A model generated the notes under the pieces. The model saw only the letters and a list, made by a program, of their open reading frames with translations, searched no databases and had not been told where the DNA came from. Shown piece after piece: positions 28,106-37,600 of a stretch of 64,000 nucleotides of DNA. Source of the DNA: Sandaracinaceae bacterium (lineage in GTDB: Bacteria; Myxococcota_A; Polyangia; Polyangiales; Sandaracinaceae). Location of the stretch: NCBI GenBank assembly GCA_020633195.1, contig JACKEC010000015.1:434001-498000 (forward strand), written 5' to 3'. Each line of letters opens with the position of its first letter. Position 1 is the first letter of the stretch. The position numbers and the translations under genes are program-made.

Positions 28106-29311
28106 ATGGCCGACCTCGAAGCGCCGCCGCGCCCTGCGCCGAGGCGCACCCTCCGCAGGCGGCTCTCTCGGGTGGCCGCGGCCCTCGCGGGCCTGCTCGC
28201 GCTCTTCTGCCTGTTCCTCGTCGTCGACGGCTGGACCGCGTTCGGCAAGAGGGCCTCGGGCGCGCGGCGAGCGCGCATGGAGGCCTCGCCCGAGTGGGAC
28301 GACGGGGTCTTCGAGAACCCGCAGCCGCTGTGGAACGACGTCTGGGGCTCGGTCAGCGGCGCGTTCCAGGCGAGCGCGTACGGCAGCCCCTCGGAGACGC
28401 CGCCGATCGTGCGTCCGTCGCCCCGGCTCTACGAGACGGCGCCCGCGTCGGGCCTGCGCGTGACCTGGCTCGGCCACTCGACGACGCTGATCGAGATCGA
28501 GGGCACGCGGGTCCTCACGGACCCGATCTTCGGCGAGCGCTCCTCGCCGTTCACCTGGATGGGGCCGCGTCGCTTCTTCCCGCCGCCCATCGCGCTCGAC
28601 GCCCTGCCGCCGATCGACGTCGTCCTGATCTCGCACGACCACTACGACCACCTCGACCTGCCCACGATCGAGGCGATGCGCGACTGGGACGTGACGTTCG
28701 TCGCCCCGCTCGGGGTCGGCGCGCACCTCGAGTACTGGGGCATCGACCCCGCCCGAATCGTCGAGCTCGACTGGTGGCAGACGACGCACGTCGGCGCGCT
28801 CGAGATCGTCAGCACCCCCGCGAGGCACGCGTCGGGTCGGACCCTGCTCGATCAGAACGCGACCCTGTGGAGCAGCTACGCGCTCCTGGGCGCGGACCAC
28901 CGCGTCTACTTCTCCGGGGACACCGGCTTGTTCCCGGCGCTCCGCGAGATCGGCGAGCGCTACGGCCCCTTCGACCTCGCCATGATCGAGGTCGGCGCGT
29001 ACGACCGCGCGTGGCCCGACTGGCACCTCGGCCCCGAGCAAGCGGTGAGGGCGAACGGCTGGGTGCGAGGGCAACTCCTCTTGCCGATCCACTGGGGCCT
29101 CTTCGACCTCGCCTACCACGGCTGGACCGAGCCCATCGAGCGCACGCTCGCCGCCGCCGACGCGGCCGACACCCCGATGGTCACCCCCCGCGCCGGTCAG
29201 GCCTTCGAGCCCGCGGATCCACCCGCCCGCGAGCGCTGGTGGCCCCGCGTCCCGTGGCAGACCGCCCAGCAGCACCCCGTCGTGGCCCGCGGCTTCCCGA
29301 TCGTCGAGTAG
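28106..29311 (+). CDS. MBL-fold metallo-hydrolase, membrane-anchored (NAPE-PLD/UlaG-like)
   Basis: 401 residues. An N-terminal transmembrane anchor (VAAALAGLLALFCLFLVV, about 21-40) is followed by a metallo-beta-lactamase fold: WLGHSTTLIEIEGTRVLTDP, the metal motif SHDHYDH, FSGDTG with the bridging Asp, and IHWG near the C-terminus. This arrangement (HSTTL, DP-F, HxHxDH, GDTG, PIHWG) is that of the NAPE-phospholipase D/UlaG branch, which acts on lipid or sugar-phosphate esters. The domain probably faces the periplasm. One copy of an inverted dispersed repeat lies just after the stop. Confidence 0.88.
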   Translation: MADLEAPPRPAPRRTLRRRLSRVAAALAGLLALFCLFLVVDGWTAFGKRASGARRARMEASPEWDDGVFENPQPLWNDVWGSVSGAFQASAYGSPSETPPIVRPSPRLYETAPASGLRVTWLGHSTTLIEIEGTRVLTDPIFGERSSPFTWMGPRRFFPPPIALDALPPIDVVLISHDHYDHLDLPTIEAMRDWDVTFVAPLGVGAHLEYWGIDPARIVELDWWQTTHVGALEIVSTPARHASGRTLLDQNATLWSSYALLGADHRVYFSGDTGLFPALREIGERYGPFDLAMIEVGAYDRAWPDWHLGPEQAVRANGWVRGQLLLPIHWGLFDLAYHGWTEPIERTLAAADAADTPMVTPRAGQAFEPADPPARERWWPRVPWQTAQQHPVVARGFPIVE

Positions 29312-29356
29312 CGGACACCGAGCCCCGCCCATCCACCATCGCGCCCGGCCCCCATC

Positions 29357-29398
29357 CCCTTTGCCCCCTTCGCGCCCTCCGCGCGAAATTCCACGACC
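29357..29398. repeat. Dispersed repeat, inverted partner of 34371-34412
   Basis: These 42 bases are the exact reverse complement of 34371-34412, and the similarity continues with changes for about 40 bases toward 29314. It lies between the MBL gene and the next lipoprotein gene. Confidence 0.75.
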
Positions 29399-29464
29399 CC
29401 AGCGCCAGCCAAACCCGGCCGATCCCCGTTGCCGGCGCGCGCGAAGCCGTCCAACCTCCCGACG

Positions 29465-30391
29465 ATGGTGGGGAAGAGGGGCCGTGGCCTGTTGCTCGGC
29501 GTGGCGCTCGCGGGCTTGACCGCGTGTGGGGCCGGAGGCGACGGCGGCGCTTCGATCCCCGACGCGATCCGAGAGGTCGCGCAGCACCGGGAGGTCGAGC
29601 CCTTCACGGGTTGGTCGGTGCCCGGCGTGACGCTCTACCGCGTCAGCTTCTCGGTGCCCGATCGCTCCGAAGCCAGCGTGATCGGCCTCGACGACGCGTC
29701 GGGCGCGGTGCTCCGCGGGCCGGGCTTGATGCGTCGGATCGGCGCGCGGCCCCCCGACGAGCTCGCCCGGAGGGTGTTCGACGTCCTGCTCGGCCAGCAG
29801 GGAGGCGCGCCGATCACCGCCGAGGATCGCGGCACGCTCGGCACCGACGCGGAGTGGGCGACGGTCGCTCCGGCTCACCTCGAGGACGGCGCGCTCGTGT
29901 TCTTCGGCTGGCGCGGCGAGATGGCGCCCGAGCTGGTGGAGCACCGCGTCGACACCACGACCTGGGAGATGAGCACGCGCTCCGCCACCGAGGTCATCGT
30001 GGCGTCGGGGCGACGGGCCGCGGTCGGTGGCGCGCGATGCATGCCCCGCAGCACGTGCGGCTGCTGGAGCGGGTGCGCGGCCTACCAGCTCGTCCGCGCG
30101 CCGGGCCGCTCGCCGGACGAGGCGGTCTTCGTCGCGGTGGGCGAGGAGGACGGTCCGCTCTACGCGCAGCGCCGCCACTGCACGACCCTCGGCGGGCGCG
30201 AGACCTGCGCGCGGGTCTGCCGGGTGGACTCTCCGACCGCGCAGTGCGACGACGCGATCGTGGCCGAAGAGGAGGAGTGCACCGAGGCGTGCCCGCCGAC
30301 CGAGGCGCCCTATCACTGCGAGCTCCTCGTGGAGGGCTGTCGGCGCGTCGACCATCCGATCCGCGCGGCGGAGGGGGACCGAGCTCCATGA
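29465..30391 (+). CDS. Cys-rich lipoprotein of unknown function
   Basis: 308 residues from the ATG at 29465; the signal peptide ends in lipobox LTAC (LLLGVALAGLTAC). The mid-part is mixed alpha/beta (VTLYRVSFSVPDRSEASV) and the C-terminal third holds many cysteines (CMPRSTCGCWSGCA, then several C pairs). No family is recognised. Its stop overlaps the start of the next lipoprotein gene by four bases (ATGA), and that gene overlaps a DUF4132 gene, so the three form one operon. Confidence 0.7.
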   Translation: MVGKRGRGLLLGVALAGLTACGAGGDGGASIPDAIREVAQHREVEPFTGWSVPGVTLYRVSFSVPDRSEASVIGLDDASGAVLRGPGLMRRIGARPPDELARRVFDVLLGQQGGAPITAEDRGTLGTDAEWATVAPAHLEDGALVFFGWRGEMAPELVEHRVDTTTWEMSTRSATEVIVASGRRAAVGGARCMPRSTCGCWSGCAAYQLVRAPGRSPDEAVFVAVGEEDGPLYAQRRHCTTLGGRETCARVCRVDSPTAQCDDAIVAEEEECTEACPPTEAPYHCELLVEGCRRVDHPIRAAEGDRAP

Positions 30392-31572
30392 CACGGCGAA
30401 TCCTCTCGGCCCTCGTGCTCTTCGCTCTCGGCTGCGGTGGCGCGCCGCCGCCGGTCCCGCCCGTGGCGACCTGCCCCGAGCCCGAGCTCCCCCCGCCGCC
30501 ACCGCCCGAGCCGGCCAACCGCTGCGCTCCCCTCTTCGCGGAGGAGCCCGCGGCGCCGCCGGCCGAAGAGCTCCCCCTCTCGGCGACCTGCGCGGACGAC
30601 GCGCGGGGCGAGCGCGCGGCCCGGGAGCAGCTGCTCCGCGAGTACCATCGGAGCCGGGAGCCGAGCCGGATCGACGTCAGCTTCGGTTGCGATCCTCTAC
30701 GCGCCGAGGTCCGCGTCCTCGAGCTCGTCCAGGAGTTCGACTACGGCGGCTCCAGCCACTTCACCGTCGCCCGGCTCGAGCGGCCGGCCGAAGGTGACGT
30801 CACCGTGCGCGCGCTCCGGCTCGACCTGCCCGCCGTCCGCGGCGACGAGATGACCTGGGAGTCCGCGATCGCCAGCGAGCTCACCCGCTCGGTCGGCACG
30901 ATCCCGCGGGCCGAGCTCGACGCGATCCTGTCGAGCGCTCGCGCGGCGCTCGTCGCCTCGCTCCGCGAGGTCGAGCTCCCCCACCCCGCGGGACGCGTGA
31001 CGATCATGGCGCCGCGGGTCGGGGCCGTGCAGACGGCGTTCTCCATTCGCGTCGTCGACGAGGCCGGCGCCGCCCTCGAGCGCCGCGGGATCACCGCCAC
31101 CTCGGGGCCGCGGCAGCGAGACTGGCTCGGGCCCACCGTCGTCACCCGCGACCTGTGGGACCTCATCGAGCTGCACGCGAGCTGGGAGCGCGCTCCCGCG
31201 GCGCCGGCTCCCTCGGCCGCGGACGACCTCGAGCTCGTCCGGGGTGCCCTCCAGATGTCGGGTCGGGTCGGCGAGGCCGCCCCCTGGAGCGGGCCGAGCT
31301 ACCTCGCGCTCCTCGCGCGGCTCCGGATCGGGCTCTCGCCGAGCGCGATGCTCGAGGTGCTCGCGCCCGCGCCGGCCGAGGAGCCGGCCACCGCGGAGGG
31401 GCCGATCGGCGTCCGCCTCCCCTTCCTCGATCGCGCCCGCGCGGTCGTGATCGACGAGCTGGCCCGACGCACCGGCTGGGACGCGCGCCGCGGCGCGGAC
31501 GGCGCGGTGAGGCCCGTCGCCGACGTGGCGAGCGACTACGTCCAGGAGTGCGCTCGAGCGTCGGCGCCGTGA
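30388..31572 (+). CDS. Lipoprotein of unknown function
   Basis: 394 residues. Signal peptide with lipobox ALGC (ALVLFALGC), followed by a Pro/Glu-rich linker (about 20-60). The body is mixed alpha/beta and contains no motif I can name; DVSFGCDPLRAEVRVLELV and GRVTIMAPRVGAVQTAFSI are typical stretches. The middle gene of a three-gene overlapping operon (ATGA at its start, GTGA at its end). Codon usage matches its neighbours. Confidence 0.7.
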   Translation: MTRRILSALVLFALGCGGAPPPVPPVATCPEPELPPPPPPEPANRCAPLFAEEPAAPPAEELPLSATCADDARGERAAREQLLREYHRSREPSRIDVSFGCDPLRAEVRVLELVQEFDYGGSSHFTVARLERPAEGDVTVRALRLDLPAVRGDEMTWESAIASELTRSVGTIPRAELDAILSSARAALVASLREVELPHPAGRVTIMAPRVGAVQTAFSIRVVDEAGAALERRGITATSGPRQRDWLGPTVVTRDLWDLIELHASWERAPAAPAPSAADDLELVRGALQMSGRVGEAAPWSGPSYLALLARLRIGLSPSAMLEVLAPAPAEEPATAEGPIGVRLPFLDRARAVVIDELARRTGWDARRGADGAVRPVADVASDYVQECARASAP

Positions 31573-32603
31573 GCGACGAGGCCTGGCTCGGCGGGCTCGA
31601 GCTGCCCCCGTGGCGGGTGCCGAGCTGGCTGGCGGACGTCGAGCCCCCGCGCACCCGGGCCGGCGCGCCGATCTCGGAGGACGCGCGGCTCCGCCTGCTG
31701 CGAGCCCTCGAGCGCGGCGGCGAGGACCTCGCGCGCTTTCGGGCGTGGCTCGAGCCCGCTTCCCTGCGCGAGCACGCGTGGGCCCTCGTCGAGGCGTGGG
31801 CAGCGCACGGCGGCGACCCGCGGCACCGCTGGGTGTTCGCGGGCCTGCGGGTGGTCTCCGACGACGAGCTCGAGGAGCGCCTCGTCCCCGACGACGCGAC
31901 GGCCGAGGGGGCGCGCGCCGTGCTCGAGCAGCAGCGCGCGCGCCTCGAGCGGGCCCTGTCGACCGGGCGGGACTGGTCGGTGGCGGACTGGCGGCATCAG
32001 CTCGTCGACCACCCGCTGCTGCGGCATCTCGCGCGAGGGCTCGTGTGGACGGCGGACGGGCACGCGTTCCTGGTGGAGGACGACGGGAGCCTCGCCGATG
32101 TCGATCAAGAGACGTTGACGCTCGACGCGCGGGCGCGGGTCTCCCTGGCGCACCCCGTGGAGATGGACGACGCGGCGCTCGCGGCGTGGGGCGAGCGCCT
32201 GTCGGACGCCGAGGCCGTGCAGCCGTTCGCGCAGCTCGCTCGACCCGTCGTGCGCCCGGGCGAGCTCCCGGGAGACACCGTCTCCGCGGCGCTGGCCGAG
32301 CTGGTGGACGAGGCGTCGCTGCTCGCCGCGGCCGCCGCGCGCGGGTGGGTCCGCGGGGAGCCCGACGAGCGCATGCGCGTCCGCTACTTCCACAAGCCGT
32401 TCGCGCGACCCGAGGTGTACGCGGTGCTCGTGATCGCCCCCGGCCTCGGCCGCGCGGCGTCGCCGCAGCGGGTCGTCGAGGCGTTCTTCGTCGGACGTCC
32501 GCCCGGCGGCGTGACCTTCGAGTCCGCGCCCCGCGTCTCGCTCGATCGCGTCTCGCCCGTGGCGCTCAGCGAAGTGCTCTACGACCTGGGGGCGTTCGGC
32601 TAG
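31569..32603 (+). CDS. Short DUF4132-domain protein
   Basis: 344 residues, beginning at a GTG that overlaps the previous stop. It resembles the C-terminal third of the large WGR-DUF4132 protein at 34667. Shared features include an AWALVEAW / AWGLFEAW segment, HPLLRHLARGLVW matching HPLVVHVARRLIWG, HPVEMDD matching HPLELDD, and AVQPFAQLARPV matching IIQPFRQLGRPV. It lacks the WGR domain and about 150 residues in the middle. DUF4132 has no settled function; in E. coli the related gene is yehI. Co-operon with two lipoproteins is unusual for a cytoplasmic protein. It overlaps the end of a convergent gene by 38 bases. Confidence 0.8.
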   Translation: MSDEAWLGGLELPPWRVPSWLADVEPPRTRAGAPISEDARLRLLRALERGGEDLARFRAWLEPASLREHAWALVEAWAAHGGDPRHRWVFAGLRVVSDDELEERLVPDDATAEGARAVLEQQRARLERALSTGRDWSVADWRHQLVDHPLLRHLARGLVWTADGHAFLVEDDGSLADVDQETLTLDARARVSLAHPVEMDDAALAAWGERLSDAEAVQPFAQLARPVVRPGELPGDTVSAALAELVDEASLLAAAAARGWVRGEPDERMRVRYFHKPFARPEVYAVLVIAPGLGRAASPQRVVEAFFVGRPPGGVTFESAPRVSLDRVSPVALSEVLYDLGAFG

Positions 32604-33123
32604 GCAGCGCCGCGTGCTCGAGGTCGAGGGTGTCGCACCAGTCGACGGGCACCCCGAGCCCGAGCGCTCGCCAGAGGGCCGGCTCGAAGTCCTCCCACGT
32701 CGGCACGAGCGGCGCGCCGTCGTCGTCGAAGAGGCTGTCCGACTTCGCGACGCGGACCACCGCGCGGTGCGCCCGATCGTCGAGGAGCCACTGGACGTAA
32801 GCGCGGGTCTCCGTGTCGTCCTCGAGGGTCCCCTCGACGACCACCGCCTCGAACCCGTCCGCGCGCGCCTCCCGCCGCTCGAAGACGTCGTCGAAGCCCG
32901 CGTTGAGACCCTCGCTGGCGCGGTGCGGGAACGCGTCGGGGTCGAAGGCCAGGAGCTCCACCGCGAAGGCGCTCTCGGGCATCCCCTCGATCGCGAGCCG
33001 CCAGTGATCGGCGGCGCCCGGCTCACCCCAGCTCGCGAGCCCCTCGGCCTCCTGGCGGCACGCGAACCCGAGGTGCTCGAGCTCGCTCTGGACCTGGTCC
33101 GCCAGCGCCCTCGTGGTGGTCAT
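32566..33123 (-). CDS. Hypothetical protein
   Basis: 185 residues, acidic, soluble, mixed alpha/beta (TEAYVQWLL-type stretches and EDFEPALWRALGLGVPVDW). No domain is recognised and no signal peptide is present. Its 3' end overlaps the convergent DUF4132 gene by 38 bases. A TAGGCT hexamer lies nine bases before the ATG, which supports the start. Confidence 0.6.
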   Translation of the reverse strand: MTTTRALADQVQSELEHLGFACRQEAEGLASWGEPGAADHWRLAIEGMPESAFAVELLAFDPDAFPHRASEGLNAGFDDVFERREARADGFEAVVVEGTLEDDTETRAYVQWLLDDRAHRAVVRVAKSDSLFDDDGAPLVPTWEDFEPALWRALGLGVPVDWCDTLDLEHAALPSRTPPGRRALR

Positions 33124-33132
33124 GCGCGCGGG

Positions 33133-33138
33133 AGCCTA
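33133..33138 (-). promoter_or_regulatory. -10-like hexamer TAGGCT of the hypothetical gene ending at 33123
   Basis: TAGGCT ends nine bases before the ATG at 33123. Confidence 0.35.
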
Positions 33139-33252
33139 CTCCTCGCCGCGAGGCCGCTTCAACGTCGCCTCGGCTTCCAGCGCGACCGTCGTCCATGGCA
33201 CCATGCGGTCGGTTGGTGTGCGTCGTCGCGAGGTTCTCGCGAAGGGGGTTCC

Positions 33253-34356
33253 GTGCAGCGTCTCAAGAAGGTCGGAAAAGTGCTCGGGGTGGTCGTGCTC
33301 GTGCTCGTCCTCGTCGTGGCTGGAGCGTACGGGTGGGCGTCGTGGAAGACGTCGTCCCTCCTCTCTCAGACCTTCGAGGCCCACGAGGTCGACTTCCCCA
33401 TCCCGTTCCCGTTGACCGAGGAAGAGATCGACGCCCTCCGTCAGGAGCGCCTCGCGGCGATGCCTCCGGTCGAGGCGCCCGCGGTCGAGCCGGCCGAAGC
33501 GGATGGCGCCGAAGGCGAGGAGCCGGCGGCCGAGCCGGAGCCTCCGCCGCCCGCGCCCGATCCGCTCGCGGGTGTGGACCTCGACGCGCTCGCGCTCGAG
33601 CGCGCGGTGGCCCGCGGCCGCCACCTCGTCGAGGCGCGCTACGCGTGCATCGAGTGCCACGGCGACGACTTCGCCGGCGGCACGATGGTCGACGACCCGA
33701 TGATCGGCAGCTTGCACGGCCCGAACCTGACGGGTGGCCAGGGCAGCCGCGTGGCCGACTGGTCGGCCAACGACTGGGACCACGCCGTCCGCCACGGGAT
33801 CTTCCCGGACGGCAAGCCGAGCGCGATGCCGGCCGAGGACTACCAGCGCATGAGCGACCGCGAGCTGTCGGACATCATCGCCTACATCCGCTCGTTCCCC
33901 GCCGTCTCGCAGACGATGGCGCCCGTGTCCCTCGGCCCGCTCGGCACGGTCCTCATGGCCACGGGGCAGCTCCCGCTCTCGGTGACCGTGGTCGAGAGCC
34001 ACGACACCCCGCACGCCGTCTTGCCCCCCGAGGCCGCGCCGACCGCCGAGTTCGGCGAGCACCTCGCCGGCGTCTGCACCGGCTGTCACCGGGCCGACCT
34101 CCGCGGCGGTCCGATCGCCGCCGGCCCCCCGGACTGGCTGCCCGCCGCGAACCTCACCCCGCACGCGGACGGCCTCGCGGCCTGGAGCTACGACGACTTC
34201 CGCACGGCGATGCGCGAGTTCCGCCGCCCCGACGGCACCGAGCTCCGCGCGCCGATGTCGCTCATGCAGCGCTACATCTCGAACATGGACGACACCGAGC
34301 TCGAGGCCCTGTGGGCCTACCTGCAGTCCCTCGAGCCGCAGCCGACCGGCACGTGA
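33253..34356 (+). CDS. Membrane-anchored diheme cytochrome c
   Basis: 367 residues from the GTG at 33253, with GAAGGGGG upstream. A transmembrane anchor at about 8-29 is followed by a Glu/Pro-rich spacer (70-108) and two class I heme c sites: CIECH at 132-136 and CTGCH at 275-279. Met-containing segments (AMPAEDY about 191 and a C-terminal APMSLM) may supply axial ligands. The heme domains face the periplasm and shuttle electrons between a dehydrogenase or quinol oxidase and a terminal acceptor. No oxidase genes lie beside it; the GMC dehydrogenases at the left end are conceivable donors but are far away. Confidence 0.88.
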   Translation: MQRLKKVGKVLGVVVLVLVLVVAGAYGWASWKTSSLLSQTFEAHEVDFPIPFPLTEEEIDALRQERLAAMPPVEAPAVEPAEADGAEGEEPAAEPEPPPPAPDPLAGVDLDALALERAVARGRHLVEARYACIECHGDDFAGGTMVDDPMIGSLHGPNLTGGQGSRVADWSANDWDHAVRHGIFPDGKPSAMPAEDYQRMSDRELSDIIAYIRSFPAVSQTMAPVSLGPLGTVLMATGQLPLSVTVVESHDTPHAVLPPEAAPTAEFGEHLAGVCTGCHRADLRGGPIAAGPPDWLPAANLTPHADGLAAWSYDDFRTAMREFRRPDGTELRAPMSLMQRYISNMDDTELEALWAYLQSLEPQPTGT

Positions 34357-34370
34357 GCGCGCGGCGCGGA

Positions 34371-34412
34371 GGTCGTGGAATTTCGCGCGGAGGGCGCGAA
34401 GGGGGCAAAGGG
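34371..34412. repeat. Dispersed repeat, inverted partner of 29357-29398
   Basis: Exact reverse complement of 29357-29398 over 42 bases, with weaker similarity continuing to about 34460. It begins 15 bases after the cytochrome c stop codon. Confidence 0.75.
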
Positions 34413-34503
34413 CGAGGGTGGCCAGGCGCGATGGTCGATCGGCGGGGTTCGGTCGGCCGCGCACGATGGAGTCCTCCCTGCGACTTCTGCGCGGTGGAAG
34501 GTC

Positions 34504-34537
34504 AACGCGGAGAACGCGAAGACGCGAAGACGCGGAG
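34504..34537. repeat. Short direct repeat of a GCGAAGACG-like unit
   Basis: About 34 bases made of three to four 8-9 base units around ACGCGAAGACGCGAAGACGC. Such degenerate runs are widespread in large GC-rich genomes between genes. Function unknown. Confidence 0.5.
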
Positions 34538-34653
34538 GGAGGTGGGCGACGGGGTGGTGTGAACGACATTTGCGCCTCTGCGACCTTGGCGTTGAGACAG
34601 AACGACCGCGACCTCGCGTGAGTTGCGCAGCCCAGGCTTCTTCTGCGCTCGGC

Positions 34654-34659
34654 TAGAGT
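34654..34659 (+). promoter_or_regulatory. -10-like hexamer TAGAGT of the WGR-DUF4132 gene
   Basis: TAGAGT ends seven bases before the ATG at 34667. A TTGCGC lies about 25 bases further upstream, too far for a standard -35. Confidence 0.4.
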
Positions 34660-34666
34660 CATTGCC

Positions 34667-37600
34667 ATGCGCCGTTTGGAGCTGGTCGAGGGCAAGTCCA
34701 GCAAGTTCTGGGAGGTCGAGCGCGAGGGCGCGTCGGTGACCACGCGCTGGGGACGCCTCGGGACGACGGGGAAGTCGAAGACGAAGAGCTTCGCGGACAC
34801 GGCTGCGGCGCAGCGCGCGATCGACGCGCAGGTGCGGTCGAAGCTGGTGAAGGGATACGCGGAGATCACCGCGTCTGTGGCCGACTCGGAGGAAACTCTC
34901 GACGCCCTGCCGCGGAGGGATCCCCACGCGCCCGAGCCTACGCTCGACCCGGCGCTCGACGAGGACGCGCTGGTCATCCCCCGCGCGTGGCTGAAGAGAG
35001 TGCGTCCGCGTCGGGGTGGTCGCGTGGCCGGAGCTCCTCCGCGGATGAGCGGGGCGAAGGGGTGGGCGGGCGTGCTCGATCGCTTCGCCTCGCGAGCGCC
35101 CGCCTGGTTTGCCGGGGCCAAGGTCGGCTTGCCGATTCAGGCCGCGGCGATCGACTGGCTCACGACGGAGCGATCCACGGTGGAGGTCCCCGGCGACGTC
35201 GAGGTGGCGGCCGTGATCGTGCGCATGCTGTGCGAGCCGGCGAGCTGGGATGATCGTCCGCCGCACCGCGCGGTCATCGCGTGGCTCGTTCGGGCGGGAT
35301 CGCTCGAGTACGCAGTGCGGGCCACCCTAGGGAGCTACGGCTACCTCCTTCAGAGCTTTCAAGTCCATCAGGGGCCCGCCGAGGGATGGGACTTTCGCCG
35401 CAGACAACCGCGGGCCGCGCTCGGTCCTCTTGCGCTGCTGCGGTCGGCGCTCGCGTGCGCGGACGATGATGCCTACGGCGTCGCCCGTGACGCGGCCGGG
35501 GAGATGCGTGAGGCCGCGTGCCCCGAAGCGCGCTGCGCGACCGCGTTCCTCTTTCCGACGGAGACCGCTTGGTGCGCCGACGAGAGGGCGCAGGCCTCTG
35601 TCGAAGGCGCGCCCCTGCTGATCGACGCCGTGTCCGATCCGGTCCTCGGTCGCGAGCTCGCGCGTCGGCTCGGAGCGCGGCGGCTGATCGGCGGAGCCTA
35701 CGAGGGTGAGGGGCACCTCCCCACGCTCCTCGACGCGCTCGGGGCCGCGATCGAGCCCATCGTCGACGACGCGCTCTCGGCGCCTTACCTCGAGGCCGCG
35801 CAACGGCGGAGCCTCGTCGAGTGCCTCGCGATCCTCCCCTCCGACTCGGCGGTGCTCACCCTCGTCGAGAATGTCGAAGCGAAGTACTTCCTCCCCGGTC
35901 TGATCGAGGCGATGGATCGCTTCCCGCGCCGGGCGGTGCGCTTGATCGCCCCGCGGCTCCTGACGTCGGGCAAGACGAGGGACCGCGCGCGCTCGCTGAT
36001 GGCCGCCCTGCTGCGCAAGGCGCCCGAGGCTGCAGCCCTCGAGCGGGTGACGCTCCCGGCCGACGTGGACGCCGCGGTCGAGGCGCTCGGGACCGCCGAA
36101 ACCGTCGCCGAAGCCGCCCCCGAGAACGTGCCCCCGGTCCTCGCGTCGCCTCCGTGGTCGCGCTCTTCGAAGCGGCCGAACCCGAAGACCGTGAAGGACG
36201 TCGCGCCGCTTCCCGTCGAGCCCACGATGGACTGGGCTCCGGGGGAGCGCGAGCGCTGGGCGGGGCCCCCGTCCCCCTTTCGATACGGCTACGACAGCTA
36301 CGGCGAGAGTCAGCACGAAGCCTTCGTGGGGCGCTTGGCGTCGGACGAGGAGCCGTTGCACCACGCCTACGCTTATCTCCGGGAGGCCGACGAGGCGTGG
36401 GCTCATCGCGCGCTCGCCGTTTGGAGGCCCCCACCCGAGTACCTTCAGCTCCAGCCCATCGCGGCTCGTTGCGAGCTGCACGCGCTCCCCCTCGTCGCAC
36501 GTTGCGCCGAGTGGAGCGCTGGAACGGCCCTGTCGAGCTTCGGGCCGTACCGGGCGCCGAGCCTCGCGATCTACGTCGCAGAGACGTTGCTACTCAAGTC
36601 CGCTCGCTCCGAGGCGGTGGCCTGGCTCGAGCGTCACGCGGAGGTGGCGGTAGTCGGGCTCGTGCCCCATGCCGTCGGCGCGCACCACAAGCGTCGACAC
36701 GCGGCGGAGGAGGCGCTCGGGTATCTCGTGCGCATGGGGCATCGAGCACTCGTCGCCGAGGTCGCGGGGCGTTTTGGTGATGCGGTGTCCGAAGCGATCG
36801 CGCCGCTGCTCGACCTCGACCCGCTCGAGGCGTACCCCGCCAAGCTGCCCGTGCTTCCCAGCTTCTGGGACGCCGCCGCGCTCCCGCGGCTCTGTCTTCG
36901 CGGCGACCGCGGCGCGCTGCCAGCTTCGGCGATGGAAGCCGTGGGCGTCATGCTCGCATTCAGCTCGCCCGACGCCCCCTATGTCGGTGTGGAGCGCCTG
37001 GTCGAGGCATGCACGCCGGAGTCGCTGGGTGCCTTCGCGTGGGGCCTGTTCGAGGCCTGGCTCGCCGCCGGCACACCTCCCAAGGAGAGCTGGGCGCTCA
37101 CCTCCATGAGCTGGCTGGGCAACGACGAGTGCGCGCGTCGTCTGGCGCCGATGCTCCGTCGATGGCCTGGCGAGTCGGCCCACGCGCGCGCCGTGCTCGG
37201 CCTCGGCGTGCTCGCCGGGATCGGCACCGACGTGGCGCTGATGCACCTGCACGGCATCGCACAGCGGCTGAAGTTCAAGGGGCTCAAGCAGGCCGCTGGC
37301 CAGAAGATCGCCCAGATCGCAGAGGCGCGCGGGCTGAGCGAGGCGCAGCTCGCGGACCGCCTCGTGCCGGATCTCGGCCTCGACGAGCGTGGGTCGATGC
37401 GGCTCGACTTCGGGCCGCGAGCCTTCACCGTGGGCTTCGACGAGAACCTCCGGCCCTTCGTGCGCGACGCCGCGGGCGTTCGTCTCGAGCGCCTGCCCAA
37501 GCCGGGCCGGAAGGACGACTCCGCCCTCGCCGCGCAGGCCAGCGCGACCTGGAAGGCATTGGTGAAGGACGCCCGCACGGTGGCGCGGCAGCAGCTCGTC

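Larger units (their letters stand above)
34357..34653. other. Repeat-containing intergenic region
   Basis: About 300 bases without a gene. It holds the dispersed repeat copy at 34371 (listed separately) and a short run of near-identical 9-base units (GCGAAGACG) at 34504-34537. No convincing coding frame. Confidence 0.6.
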
